A stretch of DNA of 64,000 bases from Cellvibrio sp. OA-2007 (lineage in GTDB: Bacteria > Pseudomonadota > Gammaproteobacteria > Pseudomonadales > Cellvibrionaceae). Positions 49,393 through 59,445 of this stretch are shown here, piece after piece. The notes below the pieces were generated by a model. That model saw nothing but the letters and a program-made list of their open reading frames with translations. It was not told the DNA's origin and did not search any database. The stretch's first letter is position 1; each line of letters begins with the position of its first letter. The stretch is taken from positions 186,001 to 250,000 of the forward strand of contig NZ_BBUL01000097.1 in NCBI RefSeq assembly GCF_000953825.1, written 5' to 3'. The translations under genes and the position numbers were made by a program.

Positions 49393-50169
49393 TTAGGCCT
49401 CTCCATTTTTCAAATTGGTCAGGAAAGGTTTAAATCCATTATCGCCCATCCAGAATTTCATCAAATTGCTCACACCATTACTAGTCAAAGTGGCTCCTGC
49501 AAGAGCATCCACTTTATGTTCAGCATCAGGTGTTGAATCATCGACATGCCCCTTAACTACACTGACAAGAACATCGCCTGACTCCGAGTAAATCTTCTTG
49601 CCAATCCATAATTGCTTCCATTTTGGGTTATCAACTTCGCCACCCAATCCTGGTGTTTCTTTTTGATCATAGAAACCAAAACCAAGAACAGTGTTCAAGT
49701 CTTTATCCAATGCAACAAAACCAGACATGGTTGACCATAGACCATAACCACGTACTGGAAGTATCACTTTGGAAAGCCCATTATCGTCATTTACCAAAAA
49801 TACTTTGGCGTATTTTTCCCGACGAATTATTTTTGCAATATCCAGCTCTGCACCCAGCTTGTCCGACAGCTCCGGCTTTTTAGCAGATGCGGTTTGATCG
49901 AATTTATCCACGTCGGATATTGCATCTGTAAACTTACCAGTTTCTAAATCGATAATTTTCACTTCGACTTTCTCAAACTGCGCATCAATAGACTGCGAGG
50001 CATCATAAATACCTGCAATTTTGAGTACGTTGGTTTTAAAGTCGAGCGCTTTGTTGGCGGCCTGCACAGGCTTTAAAAGCACTGCGGAACCAGCCACCAA
50101 AATAGAAGCCACAAGACACATAATCAATGTGACTGCGATAGTGTATTTTGCTGTTTGTTGGTTAGCCAC
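49393..50169 (-). CDS. nqrC: Na+-NQR subunit C (covalent FMN)
   Basis: Periplasm-facing subunit. One N-terminal span is followed by an FMN-binding domain whose carrier threonine is in [13 protein letters not shown], the (S)GAT motif modified by ApbE. The frame is open 23 codons upstream, but GTG 50169 ([17 protein letters not shown]) has GGAG eight bases before it and matches the family start. It overlaps the nqrB end by 8 bases. Length 258. Confidence 0.95.
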   Translation of the reverse strand: MANQQTAKYTIAVTLIMCLVASILVAGSAVLLKPVQAANKALDFKTNVLKIAGIYDASQSIDAQFEKVEVKIIDLETGKFTDAISDVDKFDQTASAKKPELSDKLGAELDIAKIIRREKYAKVFLVNDDNGLSKVILPVRGYGLWSTMSGFVALDKDLNTVLGFGFYDQKETPGLGGEVDNPKWKQLWIGKKIYSESGDVLVSVVKGHVDDSTPDAEHKVDALAGATLTSNGVSNLMKFWMGDNGFKPFLTNLKNGEA

Positions 50170-51364
50170 GCGCCAGTCTCCGTTTAATATTGGATTGAAC
50201 GACGAAGTAGTCGATAGTAGGTGCAAACATGTTTGCAAACAAAATAGCTAACATCATGCCCTCTGGATAAGCCGGGTTAACGACACGAATTGTAATCACC
50301 ATGAATCCGATTAACGCGCCATAAATCCACTTGCCTGTATCAGTCATAGAAGCAGATACAGGGTCGGTGGCCATAAAGAACAAGCCAAATGCAAAACCAC
50401 CGATTACCAAATGCCACCAAAATGGCATTTGAAACATGGGATTACTACTACCAGAACCAGCCCAGTTATAAAGTAGCGTGGTTAAGATTGCACCCGCCAA
50501 AACACCTAGAACAATACGAGTTGATGCGATACCCATAATCAGCAGCGCAACACCGCCAATCATTAATGCCAATGCAGACGTTTCACCAATAGAGCCTTGC
50601 TCAAAGCCGATAAATGCGTCTAACCAGCTAACATGATTAACTACTGCATCCATACCCTGCTGAGCAGCAATAGAAAGTGTAGTTGCACCTGTATAACCAT
50701 CTACTGCAGTCCACACCGCTTCGCCTGACATTTCTGCCGGATAAGCAAAGAAGAGGAATGCGCGACCAGTCAGTGCAGGGTTGAGGAAGTTTTTGCCAGT
50801 ACCACCAAAAACTTCTTTACCAATCACCACACCAAAACTGATACCCAAAGCCGCTTGCCACAAAGGCAAATCGGGCGGACAGGTTAAGGCAAACAGGATG
50901 GAAGTTACAAAGAAACCTTCATTCACTTCATGACCACGCGTGGTAGCAAATAACACCTCCCAAAAACCACCGACAATGAACACAGTCGCGTATATAGGAA
51001 GGAAGTAAGCAGCACCCAGCACCAAATTGTCCCAGATACTGTCGGGATTATGACCAGCGAACATCGCAGTCAAAGCGCCATGCCAGTTATCGATACCCGT
51101 TGCGCCTGTCGCAGCCAAAATAGTGTTTGCTTGCAAACCAACGTTATACATACCAAAAATCATTGCTGGCCAAGCACACAGCCACACAGTGATCATGATA
51201 CGTTTCAGGTCAATGCCATCGCGCACATGAGAGGTGGATTTAGTGACATCAGCCGGCTTGAAAAGCCCGGTATCTATAGCTTCATAAAGTGAATACCACT
51301 TTTCATATTTACCGCCTTTATGGAAATGCGGCTCAATACTATCGAGTAATTTTCTCAGACTCAT
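50162..51364 (-). CDS. nqrB: Na+-NQR subunit B (covalent FMN, riboflavin, quinone site)
   Basis: Large membrane subunit with about ten spans. The covalently flavinylated threonine is in [15 protein letters not shown]. The N-terminal cytosolic segment [18 protein letters not shown] is conserved. The 400-residue length uses ATG 51364, which has a perfect AGGAGG seven bases upstream; a TTG one codon earlier is in frame. It lies 3 bases after nqrA. Confidence 0.97.
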   Translation of the reverse strand: MSLRKLLDSIEPHFHKGGKYEKWYSLYEAIDTGLFKPADVTKSTSHVRDGIDLKRIMITVWLCAWPAMIFGMYNVGLQANTILAATGATGIDNWHGALTAMFAGHNPDSIWDNLVLGAAYFLPIYATVFIVGGFWEVLFATTRGHEVNEGFFVTSILFALTCPPDLPLWQAALGISFGVVIGKEVFGGTGKNFLNPALTGRAFLFFAYPAEMSGEAVWTAVDGYTGATTLSIAAQQGMDAVVNHVSWLDAFIGFEQGSIGETSALALMIGGVALLIMGIASTRIVLGVLAGAILTTLLYNWAGSGSSNPMFQMPFWWHLVIGGFAFGLFFMATDPVSASMTDTGKWIYGALIGFMVITIRVVNPAYPEGMMLAILFANMFAPTIDYFVVQSNIKRRLARG

Positions 51365-51367
51365 CAA

Positions 51368-52711
51368 TTAGCCCTCCTGCTCAATGCGTGTAAGGTTATT
51401 GCGCAGGATTGGACCGTATTCATACTTGCCAGGGCACACAAATGTGCACAATGCCAAGTCTTCTTCGTCCAACTCCAGACAACCCAGTTGTTGTGCCGCT
51501 TCGGTATCACCCACAATTAGCGCGCGCAACAGTTGAGTTGGCAGAATATCTAACGGCATAACCTTCTCATAAGAGCCTACCGGAACCATAGCGCGCTCGG
51601 AGCCATTGGTTGAAGTAGTAAAGTTGAATACTTTTGAAGGGAGCAGCTTAGACAAATAAATTCCCATTACCGAGAACTTGTTGGTGCCAGCACGCAAGTA
51701 ATGCAGCATTTCGCGCTCGCGACCTTCGAGTAATACACTGACTTGGTTATGAAAACGTCCAAGGAAGCTCAAGTTTCCATGAGAGCGACGGCCACCAAAC
51801 ACCGAGCCGGAAATAACACGATTCTCACCGGATTTGGTTTGACCTTGAGTCAATTCACTCAAGTTGGCACCGATGCGAGTGCGCACCAAACGTGGACGCT
51901 CAACCTGTGGGCCAGCAAGTGCAACTACGCGATCAACATTTAACTGACCGGTAGTAAACAACTCACCAACAGCAATTACATCTTGATAACCGATAGTCCA
52001 CACAGTTTTATGTGCACTAACCGGATCAAGGAAATGGATATGCGTACCCGAGTTGCCAGCAGGATGAACACCAGCAAAAGCCTCAGCAACAATATTGCTA
52101 CCTTGCCCTTTAGGAAGATCTGCACCTTCGGCATGACATACAAACACTTTACCTTCGGTCAAGCGCGCTAACACTGTCAAACCATTCGCAAACGCTTCTT
52201 TTTTGCTGGCGATGATAACCTGTGGATTAGCAGCAAGTGGATTGGTGTCCATCGCCTGCACAAAAATCGAGCTGGGCTTTGAATCCAACGCGGGAGCCTT
52301 GCTGAAAGGACGCGTGCGCAATGCAGACCAAAGACCGGATTGCACCAAATTTTGTTGCACACTCTCACGTGTCAAACCAGCCAAATCAGCCGCTGAATAC
52401 TTGGCGAACTCGACTGCATCATTGCCCTCCACATCAATAACAATTGAGTGGAATACACGCTGATCACCGCGATTAATTGCACTAACAATGCCTGATGCTG
52501 GAGCCGTGTAGATAACACCGGGCGTCTTTTTATCAGAAAACAGTTCCTGACCAAGTTTAACCTTATCACCAACCTGTACCGCCATAGTGGGCTTCATACC
52601 ATGGTAATCAAACCCGATTAAAGCTACTTGGCGAACCTGCGGGCCATCTTCAATAGATTGATTGGGGCTGCCGGTAATGGGCAAATCCAATCCTCGACGA
52701 ATCTTTATCAT
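51368..52711 (-). CDS. nqrA: Na+-NQR subunit A
   Basis: Cytosolic, quinone-associated subunit and first gene of the operon. The start [18 protein letters not shown] is the family start, so ATG 52711 is used although the frame is open 17 codons more. AIDAL-type linker motifs are replaced here by [19 protein letters not shown], and the C-terminal [21 protein letters not shown] is typical. Length 447. A leader of up to ~300 bases with hairpins precedes it. Confidence 0.96.
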   Translation of the reverse strand: MIKIRRGLDLPITGSPNQSIEDGPQVRQVALIGFDYHGMKPTMAVQVGDKVKLGQELFSDKKTPGVIYTAPASGIVSAINRGDQRVFHSIVIDVEGNDAVEFAKYSAADLAGLTRESVQQNLVQSGLWSALRTRPFSKAPALDSKPSSIFVQAMDTNPLAANPQVIIASKKEAFANGLTVLARLTEGKVFVCHAEGADLPKGQGSNIVAEAFAGVHPAGNSGTHIHFLDPVSAHKTVWTIGYQDVIAVGELFTTGQLNVDRVVALAGPQVERPRLVRTRIGANLSELTQGQTKSGENRVISGSVFGGRRSHGNLSFLGRFHNQVSVLLEGREREMLHYLRAGTNKFSVMGIYLSKLLPSKVFNFTTSTNGSERAMVPVGSYEKVMPLDILPTQLLRALIVGDTEAAQQLGCLELDEEDLALCTFVCPGKYEYGPILRNNLTRIEQEG

Positions 52712-53280
52712 ACGTCTCTGCCTAGTCGTTCGTGTGGATGTGGACCTGGTAAACCAGGCCATGGGAATGCAGCAAGCGATAAACCAACTGTCATTATTCA
52801 GTTACTTCCTGGCGGGAACTGAATAAGACTTTGTGGAGGACGTGCTTGATGCGAGCGCGCCAGTGTTTATTTACGCTGCAAATAAACCAATGGAGCATAG
52901 AGCCAGTAACTTTCATTCAACATCCTGCATCAACATCTGCCCTGAGAAGCACAGAGAACACACAAGAGATTGATTTCTGAGAAGTTTTGGTTAGCCCTAG
53001 TAAAACCCGCGAATTATAAACGCCACCCAGACCAAGCACCATAGCAATGCATCGATTTGATGCACGTTTTACTCGCGTTTTCGTTGAATTCGAATTCTTT
53101 TTGCCTATATTGCCAGCAATAAAAATACCAATGAAAACATTTCTCATCTACAAGAAGTACTGGTTAAGCCTAGCAGCAAATCATCATTAAGCTTTTATTT
53201 ACCTATTGATCACCCAAGAAGCCGCATAACACAGGTAAAATGCCCGCCACCCAAATGAATGTATAACTAATAAACGCTTT
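52712..53280. other. Divergent regulatory region between nqrA and mfd
   Basis: 569 bases without a credible gene. On the nqrA side it has a hairpin CCTGG-TAAA-CCAGG (52745-52758) and an inverted repeat TTCAGTT...AACTGAA (52797-52823). A -10-like TATAAT lies at 53018-53013. On the mfd side TAAAAT near 53236 is a possible -10. A 76-codon minus-strand frame at 52917-53147 has no homology features and looks accidental. Confidence 0.6.
53013..53018 (-). promoter_or_regulatory. nqrA: Candidate -10 box of nqrA
   Basis: TATAATTCGCGGGTTTT on the minus strand, identical over 17 bases to the sequence before ndk (5201-5185). No good -35 hexamer is seen. If used, the nqrA leader is about 295 bases. Confidence 0.45.
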
Positions 53281-56200
53281 ATGACCCAGCAACTTACAAG
53301 CAATCCCCCTATCTCAAGCAAATCTGGCAATCGCCACTATTGGGGCCAGCTCTTTGGTAGCGCCCAGGCACTTACGATTGTAAATGCCGCCAAGACTTAC
53401 CAAGGTCTAAGCTTGGTAGTCACTGCCGACACCAGTGCTGCAATTCGGATGGAAACCGAACTTTCGTTTTTTGCAAAAGGACAAGATCCACTGCCGGTAT
53501 TACATCTCGCCGATTGGGAAACCCTGCCCTACGATACTATCTCCCCGCATCAGGACATTATTTCCGAGCGTCTAAGCACGCTCTATAAATTGCCCGGCAT
53601 AAAACAGGGGATTCTCGTTGTTCCGGTAACCACACTCCTGCAGCGACTCATGCCGCAATCCTATTTGGTTGGCAACAGCTTGATGGTTTCGGTTGGGGAA
53701 AAACTCGACGCCGATCAGTTGCGCCACAACCTGGAACGTGCGGGCTATCACTGCGTCGATACGGTTTACGAGCACGGGGAGTTTGCAGTGCGCGGTTCGC
53801 TGATGGATATTTTCCCCATGGGCAGCGAGCTGCCCTATCGCATCGATTTATTTGATGACGAAATCGAAACCCTGCGCACCTTTGATCCGGAAACCCAAAT
53901 CACTATCGACAAGGTCGATAAAATTCAATTGCTCCCAGCAAAAGAATTTCCTCTCAACAAAACCGGCATTGGCCTATTTAAACAAAAGTGGCTCGAACGC
54001 TTTGATGTCAACCACAAAGCATGTCCAGTCTTTCAAGATGTCAGCGCAGGCATATCGCCACCCGGTATCGAATATTATCTGCCGTTATTTTTTGATGCCT
54101 GCAGCACGCTGTTTGACTACCTGCCTACTGACACCCAAATTTATGCGCTGGGCGACATTGAAAAATCAGCCGAAAATTTTTGGCTCGAATTATTGCGTCG
54201 CTATGAAAGCCGCCGTGTAGATCCGTTGCGCCCACTGCTCGCACCACGGGATATTTATCTGGCGATTGATGAATTTTTTGGCAATCTGAAAAATTACCCG
54301 CGCACCTTTATAGAATCTGCAACGCTGGAAGAAAAACCCGGCAACTACAATTTCGCCACCGCCGCCACACCATCACTACCGATTCGCGCGCAAGCCGATA
54401 ATCCGCTCGCCGCGATTCAAGCTTTTTTAATGGAATTTGATGGCAAGGTTTTATTTTGTGCTGAATCGGCTGGGCGCAGGGAAACCTTACTGGAATTATT
54501 GGGCCGCATTCGTGTTCGTCCAACAACAGTAGAGAGCTGGCACGACTTTCTTACTCACAACGAAAAGCTCGCAATCACCGTTGCCCCCCTTGAACAGGGA
54601 TTACTACAAACCAAGCCTAAAATTGCGCTAATTTCCGAAGCGCAGTTATTTGGTGAGCGCATTCAACAACAGCGCCGCCGCAAACAAACGCAAGACAACG
54701 CTGATTTGGTGGTTAAAAACCTCACCGAATTAAAAATCGGCGCATCGGTGGTACATATCGATCACGGTGTCGGCCGCTATCGCGGCTTGGAAACTATCAC
54801 CATCGACAATCAAACCAACGAGTTTTTAACACTGGAATACGCTGATGAAGCCAAACTGTATGTTCCGGTAACTAGTCTGCACTTAATCAGCCGCTATGGC
54901 GGTGCTGAAGATAACTTGGCGCCACTGCATAAACTGGGCAGCGAGTCATGGCAAAAAGCACGCCGCAAAGCCGCCGAACAAATTCGCGATACTGCCGCGG
55001 AATTATTGGAAGTTTACGCGCGCCGCGCCGCTCGCAAAGGTCATAAATTTCCCGACCCTAAAATTGCTTATGAAGCTTTTTCTGCAAGTTTTCCGTTTGA
55101 AGAAACTGCAGATCAGCAGCGCGCAATTGAAGCTGTAATGGAGGACATGCTCTCATCCAAACCTATGGATCGCTTGGTGTGTGGCGATGTTGGTTTTGGT
55201 AAAACAGAAGTCGCTATGCGTGCGGCATTTATTGCCAGCCATAGCGGTAAACAAGTTGCCATTCTTGCGCCGACCACCCTGCTTGCACAACAACACTATG
55301 AATCATTAAAAGATCGCTTTGCCGATTGGCCCATCACCGTTGAAGTGCTCTCGCGCTTTCGTACCACTAAAGAAGTGAATCAAGTACTGGAGCGATTAGC
55401 GGAAGGCAAAGTGGATATAGTAGTCGGCACCCATAAACTTTTATCGCCCGATATTAAATTTAAAGATCTCGGTTTATTAATTATCGATGAAGAACATCGT
55501 TTTGGTGTGCGGCAAAAAGATCAGATCAAAGCACTGCGCGCAGAAATCGATATTCTCACGCTCACGGCAACGCCGATTCCTCGTACATTAAATATGTCGA
55601 TGGCCGGCATTCGCGATTTATCGATTATCGCCACACCGCCGGCGCGGCGCTTATCGGTTAAAACCTTTGTGCGCACCTACGATGAAGCCACTATAAAAGA
55701 GGCGATACTGCGGGAAATTTTGCGCGGTGGACAAGTGTATTATCTGCATAACGAAGTCGACACTATTGAAAAAGTAGCGCGCGAACTGCAAGAGTTAATT
55801 CCTGAGGCGCGCATTGGTATTGGCCATGGGCAAATGCGTGAGCGCGATCTTGAACGGGTGATGTCAGATTTTTACCACAAGCGTTTTAACATTATGGTGT
55901 GCACCACCATTATCGAAACGGGTATCGATATCCCCAGCGCCAATACCATTATTATCAATCGCGCCGATAAATTTGGCCTCGCGCAATTGCACCAATTGCG
56001 TGGTCGTGTCGGCCGTTCGCACCATCAGGCATACGCCTATTTACTAACACCTGATCGTCGCTCAATGACCGACGATGCACAAAAACGTCTTGAAGCCATC
56101 AGCGCAGCAGAAGATTTGGGCGCTGGTTTTACGTTGGCAACCTACGATATGGAAATTCGCGGCGCCGGTGAACTGCTGGGCGATGAACAAAGTGGCCAAA

Positions 56201-56742
56201 TTCAAACTATCGGTTTCTCACTGTATATGGATATGCTAGATCGCGCGGTAAAAGCAATCCGCCAAGGCAAACAAGCAGATCTAGAAAAAGCACTGAGCGA
56301 AGCGATTGAAATCAATCTGCGCATTCCAGCACTCATTCCCGCCGACTATTTGCCTGATGTGCACACACGACTAGTGATGTACAAACGCTTGGCTAATGCC
56401 GACAGCGAAGAAGCCCTGCGCGACCTGCAAGTAGAAATGATCAACCGTTTTGGCATGCTGCCCGAACCGATCAAAAATTTGTTCCGAGTTACGCAAATTA
56501 AAATTACTGCCGAAACCATCGGCATTACCAAACTGGAAGCTAACGCGCGGGGCGGAAAAATTGAGTTCTCCAGCGATACCCGGGTGGATCCACTCAAAAT
56601 AGTTAAACTGGTTCAAAGCCAGCCGCGCATTTATAAATTGGAAGGCGCCAATCAATTGAAATTTACCATGGACTTGGAAGCGACTGAAAAGCGCATCCAA
56701 ACCGTTGTCGATTTATTAGATCACTTGATGACTGGCAAATAA
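53281..56742 (+). CDS. mfd: Transcription-repair coupling factor Mfd
   Basis: Removes stalled RNA polymerase from lesions and recruits UvrA. The 1153-residue protein carries, in order, the UvrB-like N-terminal module (~1-340), the RNA-polymerase-interacting domain (~480-550, [20 protein letters not shown]), the RecG-like helicase core with Walker [15 protein letters not shown] near 635 and DEEHRFGV near 735, motif [12 protein letters not shown], and the TRCF C-terminal domain (~1000-1150). No Shine-Dalgarno is obvious before the ATG. It is followed by csiV, as in Pseudomonas. Confidence 0.97.
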   Translation: MTQQLTSNPPISSKSGNRHYWGQLFGSAQALTIVNAAKTYQGLSLVVTADTSAAIRMETELSFFAKGQDPLPVLHLADWETLPYDTISPHQDIISERLSTLYKLPGIKQGILVVPVTTLLQRLMPQSYLVGNSLMVSVGEKLDADQLRHNLERAGYHCVDTVYEHGEFAVRGSLMDIFPMGSELPYRIDLFDDEIETLRTFDPETQITIDKVDKIQLLPAKEFPLNKTGIGLFKQKWLERFDVNHKACPVFQDVSAGISPPGIEYYLPLFFDACSTLFDYLPTDTQIYALGDIEKSAENFWLELLRRYESRRVDPLRPLLAPRDIYLAIDEFFGNLKNYPRTFIESATLEEKPGNYNFATAATPSLPIRAQADNPLAAIQAFLMEFDGKVLFCAESAGRRETLLELLGRIRVRPTTVESWHDFLTHNEKLAITVAPLEQGLLQTKPKIALISEAQLFGERIQQQRRRKQTQDNADLVVKNLTELKIGASVVHIDHGVGRYRGLETITIDNQTNEFLTLEYADEAKLYVPVTSLHLISRYGGAEDNLAPLHKLGSESWQKARRKAAEQIRDTAAELLEVYARRAARKGHKFPDPKIAYEAFSASFPFEETADQQRAIEAVMEDMLSSKPMDRLVCGDVGFGKTEVAMRAAFIASHSGKQVAILAPTTLLAQQHYESLKDRFADWPITVEVLSRFRTTKEVNQVLERLAEGKVDIVVGTHKLLSPDIKFKDLGLLIIDEEHRFGVRQKDQIKALRAEIDILTLTATPIPRTLNMSMAGIRDLSIIATPPARRLSVKTFVRTYDEATIKEAILREILRGGQVYYLHNEVDTIEKVARELQELIPEARIGIGHGQMRERDLERVMSDFYHKRFNIMVCTTIIETGIDIPSANTIIINRADKFGLAQLHQLRGRVGRSHHQAYAYLLTPDRRSMTDDAQKRLEAISAAEDLGAGFTLATYDMEIRGAGELLGDEQSGQIQTIGFSLYMDMLDRAVKAIRQGKQADLEKALSEAIEINLRIPALIPADYLPDVHTRLVMYKRLANADSEEALRDLQVEMINRFGMLPEPIKNLFRVTQIKITAETIGITKLEANARGGKIEFSSDTRVDPLKIVKLVQSQPRIYKLEGANQLKFTMDLEATEKRIQTVVDLLDHLMTGK

Positions 56743-56777
56743 TGCCGACTCTTATCAATTACTGGTGGAATTAATTT

Positions 56778-57638
56778 ATGGTTTCTCAATCAATAAAACA
56801 CCTATCAACATTACTTGGCGTGACTGCGGTTTTTGTAAGCGCAATGCTGGCACTGTCCACTCAAGCACAAACGCGAACGCACGAGGGCTGGTATCAAGTT
56901 GAGATGATAGTTGTAGCGCGAAAAGACGATTCCGGGCAAGAACACTGGCCCAGCAACATTAAATTGCGCTACCCCGCCAAATGGGTCGAGTTGAAAGATC
57001 CCGCCGCTACCGAAACTGGCATCACCGGTAGTACGGCAACGGTAGATCTCACCAAAGAAGCCTTTTATTTGCTACCCGCTAGTGAACGGCAATTAAATGC
57101 ACAAGCGCAAAAATTACAGCGCAGCCCGAATTTTGAGGTTTTGTTTCACAATGCCTGGCGGCAAATCATCACCAATAAAAAATCCTCCAAAGCCATCCTC
57201 ATTAATGGCGGCCGAACTTTTGGCCAACATCAAGCATTGGAAGGTAGTATTCGCTTAAGTGTGGCCACTTATCTGGAGCTGCAAACCAATTTATGGCTAA
57301 CGCAATTTGATCTCAATGTCGGCCAAGAAATCACCCAAACCTGGCCAGAAATTCCATTGCGCCCGAACTATACAACAACAGCAACCCATAATTTTTCATT
57401 GGATTCCGATATAGAAGCAGAATTGGAACAAGCCCTGGCAAATGAAAACAGCCAATGGTCGAGCGGAAATATAGAAGGCAATGCGACGCAGCCCGAAGTG
57501 GATAATTTTGTGACGCGGCAAATTATTTTACTGCAAGAAGAGCGCGATATGCGTAGCAGCGAAGTACACTACATAGATCATCCAGTATTGAATGTCATTA
57601 TTCAAATCACGCCCTACTCAACACCAGCAGGGCAATAA
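56778..57638 (+). CDS. csiV: CsiV-type peptidoglycan-binding periplasmic protein
   Basis: A signal peptide (~1-30, ending TQAQ) precedes a mature part starting with WYQVEMIVVARKDD. The IIVFER-like strand at the start and the beta-rich C-terminus with YIDHPVLNVIIQITPY resemble CsiV, which in Vibrio binds peptidoglycan and is needed when D-amino acids are incorporated. The conserved position directly after mfd supports the name. Length 286. It ends at a strong terminator shared with the cold-shock gene. Confidence 0.82.
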   Translation: MVSQSIKHLSTLLGVTAVFVSAMLALSTQAQTRTHEGWYQVEMIVVARKDDSGQEHWPSNIKLRYPAKWVELKDPAATETGITGSTATVDLTKEAFYLLPASERQLNAQAQKLQRSPNFEVLFHNAWRQIITNKKSSKAILINGGRTFGQHQALEGSIRLSVATYLELQTNLWLTQFDLNVGQEITQTWPEIPLRPNYTTTATHNFSLDSDIEAELEQALANENSQWSSGNIEGNATQPEVDNFVTRQIILLQEERDMRSSEVHYIDHPVLNVIIQITPYSTPAGQ

Positions 57639-57659
57639 TTATTTTTTGCTTCCCCCAAA

Positions 57660-57687
57660 AAAAACACCGGCCAGTGCCGGTGTTTTT
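57660..57687. terminator. Bidirectional terminator between csiV and the cold-shock gene
   Basis: AAAAACACCGGC, loop CAGT, GCCGGTGTTTTT, with an eight-A run on the left. Confidence 0.93.
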
Positions 57688-57723
57688 ATTTTGAGAGTTG
57701 GGAAATCCTGAGTGAAGTTTACA

Positions 57724-57939
57724 TCAGCTCAGCAAAATAACATCTTCTGCCTGCAAGCCCTTATCACCTTGTTGCAACTGAAACTCAACACTTTGACCTT
57801 CAGCTAATGAGCGGTAACCTTCCGCACGGATATTTCTGTAGTGTACAAAAATATCCTCGCCTCCTTCTCCTCTGGTTATAAAACCGTATCCACGCACGTT
57901 GTTAAACCATTTAACAGTGCCCATCTCACGATCTGCCAT
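57724..57939 (-). CDS. Cold-shock domain protein (CspA/CspD family)
   Basis: A 71-residue single cold-shock domain that binds single-stranded RNA/DNA. RNP1 is GYGFITRG and RNP2 DIFVHY, and the N-terminal MGTVKWFNN is diagnostic. The frame is open 7 codons upstream; ATG 57939 (MADREMG) has AGAGGTG at the right distance. Its relatively high charge and GEGGEDIFVHYRNI sequence lean towards CspD-type proteins, but the subfamily is uncertain. Single gene. Confidence 0.93.
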   Translation of the reverse strand: MADREMGTVKWFNNVRGYGFITRGEGGEDIFVHYRNIRAEGYRSLAEGQSVEFQLQQGDKGLQAEDVILLS

Positions 57940-58125
57940 ATGAAACACCTCTAACAGCATTGGTAGCTTATTGTTATTGCTCGGTTTGCTTCATCCGTTG
58001 ATCGCCAGCACAGCAGGCTAGCAGCTATCCACAACCGGGTTCATAGAACTAAAAACCCCGCGTTAACGGATATTAACAAAAGTTAGAAATAAGAGGGGGA
58101 TTTTTTGCTGCTTATTTGCCCAAGA

Positions 58126-58857
58126 CTACTGCTTAGCAAATAGAAAAATAGCCTTTTTAACATCGTCCATGCCGGCAACAAGAGTTTTCATTATGTCGTC
58201 AATACTCAACTCTTCGCTCGCCAGCCCAGCTGCCCAATTAACCACCAAGCATAGCGCCGCGTATTTTAATCCCAGTTCGCGCGCCAATGCCGCCTCCGGC
58301 ATTGCGGTCATTCCCACCAAATCGCAGCCATCACGCTGTAAACGCAAAATTTCTGCTGCTGTTTCCAAACGCGGCCCTTGCGTACAGGCATATACACCCT
58401 GCTGCTGAAACGGAAGATTCGCCGACAATAAACTGGCGATCAATTGTTGACGCATGTCCTCACAATAAGGGTGGGTGAAATCGATATGATTGATATAGCC
58501 ATCAAGCAAGAAGTTATAACTCTGCTCGCGACCATAGGTGTAATCGATAATTTGATGCGGCACGACAAAGGTGCCCGGCTCCATTGTAGGATGAATACCG
58601 CCAACCGCATTTACAGCTAGCACTTGCGTGACGCCCGCCTCTTTTAGTGCCCACAGATTTGCACGGTAATTAATCTGATGCGGCGGCAGTTTGTGCCCCT
58701 GCCCATGACGAGGCAGAAACACCATCTGACGACTACTTATTTTCGCGATAATCAATGGCGCAGAGCAATCACCATAGGGTGTAATGACTTTCTGTTCAGC
58801 AATAATTTCCAATTCAGGAAATTGATTTAACCCGGAGCCGCCGATAATTGCCAACAT
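58126..58857 (-). CDS. mtiP: S-methyl-5'-thioinosine phosphorylase (MTAP family)
   Basis: Purine nucleoside phosphorylase of the PNP/MTAP class II fold that acts on the product of methylthioadenosine deamination. IIGGSGL (residues 4-10), FLPRHGQGH, NAVGGIHPTMEPGTFVVPHQ and QGPRLETAAEI are phosphate and base site motifs. The 243-residue size and the place after mfd-csiV match the Pseudomonas enzyme assigned to methylthioinosine. MTA versus MTI specificity is inferred from that context. It starts 2 bases after mgsA. Confidence 0.85.
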   Translation of the reverse strand: MLAIIGGSGLNQFPELEIIAEQKVITPYGDCSAPLIIAKISSRQMVFLPRHGQGHKLPPHQINYRANLWALKEAGVTQVLAVNAVGGIHPTMEPGTFVVPHQIIDYTYGREQSYNFLLDGYINHIDFTHPYCEDMRQQLIASLLSANLPFQQQGVYACTQGPRLETAAEILRLQRDGCDLVGMTAMPEAALARELGLKYAALCLVVNWAAGLASEELSIDDIMKTLVAGMDDVKKAIFLFAKQ

Positions 58858-58859
58858 CG

Positions 58860-59327
58860 CTAGACACTCGTTTGCGCGCGGCTAGCCATATAGGCTGCAT
58901 AATCTGGAACCCAATGTTGTGACTCACCATTAAAGAGCGGCGAAGACACCATAAAATCGGCAGAGCTTTGGTTACAGGCGATAGGAATATTCCACACAGC
59001 GGCAATACGCAACAGTGCTTTTACATCGGGATCATGTGGCATTGGCTCAAATGGATCCCAAAAAAAGATCAACATATCGACCCTGCCCTCGGTAATGAGC
59101 GCGCCTACTTGCTGGTCACCACCCAAAGGTCCGGAGATAAGTTTGTTAATCGGCAAGGCCGTTTCTTTTTCTATTAAGGTGCCGGTCGTGCCGGTCGCAA
59201 ATAATGTATGGCGGCTCAAATCGGCGCGGTGTTTTTTACACCAGGCAAGCAAATCTTTTTTTCTATTATCGTGCGCAACAAGTGCAATCGATTTTGCAGC
59301 TGGCAAACTAATTTCTTTATATTCCAT
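58860..59327 (-). CDS. mgsA: Methylglyoxal synthase
   Basis: Converts dihydroxyacetone phosphate to methylglyoxal and phosphate, a bypass of lower glycolysis. Conserved blocks are [41 protein letters not shown] with the catalytic aspartate region, and [20 protein letters not shown]. The 155-residue length uses ATG 59327 (MEYKEISLP), which has GGTGAG upstream. An in-frame GTG at 59336 lacks a Shine-Dalgarno. First of mgsA-mtiP. Confidence 0.95.
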   Translation of the reverse strand: MEYKEISLPAAKSIALVAHDNRKKDLLAWCKKHRADLSRHTLFATGTTGTLIEKETALPINKLISGPLGGDQQVGALITEGRVDMLIFFWDPFEPMPHDPDVKALLRIAAVWNIPIACNQSSADFMVSSPLFNGESQHWVPDYAAYMASRAQTSV

Positions 59328-59345
59328 GGAGCTCACCCAAAATAA

Positions 59346-59413
59346 TAAATAAAAAATGACCCTGCCTGAATATAGATGGGGTCGCCTAGACGGGGTCGCC
59401 CAGACAAGGTCAT
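59346..59413 (-). terminator. htpG: Long-stem terminator of htpG with repeat-bearing loop
   Basis: On the minus strand ATGACCTTGTCTG pairs with CAGGCAGGGTCAT (13 bp, two G-U pairs in RNA) and is followed by TTTTTTATTTATTATTTT. The 32-base loop contains most of two tandem copies of a 14-base unit. Confidence 0.8.
59378..59405. repeat. Tandem 14-bp repeat, two copies
   Basis: GGGGTCGCCTAGAC followed at once by GGGGTCGCCCAGAC, one mismatch. It lies in the htpG-mgsA gap, inside the terminator hairpin. Confidence 0.85.
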
Positions 59414-59445
59414 CTTTAATAGCAGCCGTAAAAATCAGCGGCTAA

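Noticed and set aside
52917..53147. 76-codon minus-strand frame in the nqrA-mfd gap
   Set aside because: No domain, no convincing Shine-Dalgarno, and it overlaps the region that must hold promoters for both neighbours.
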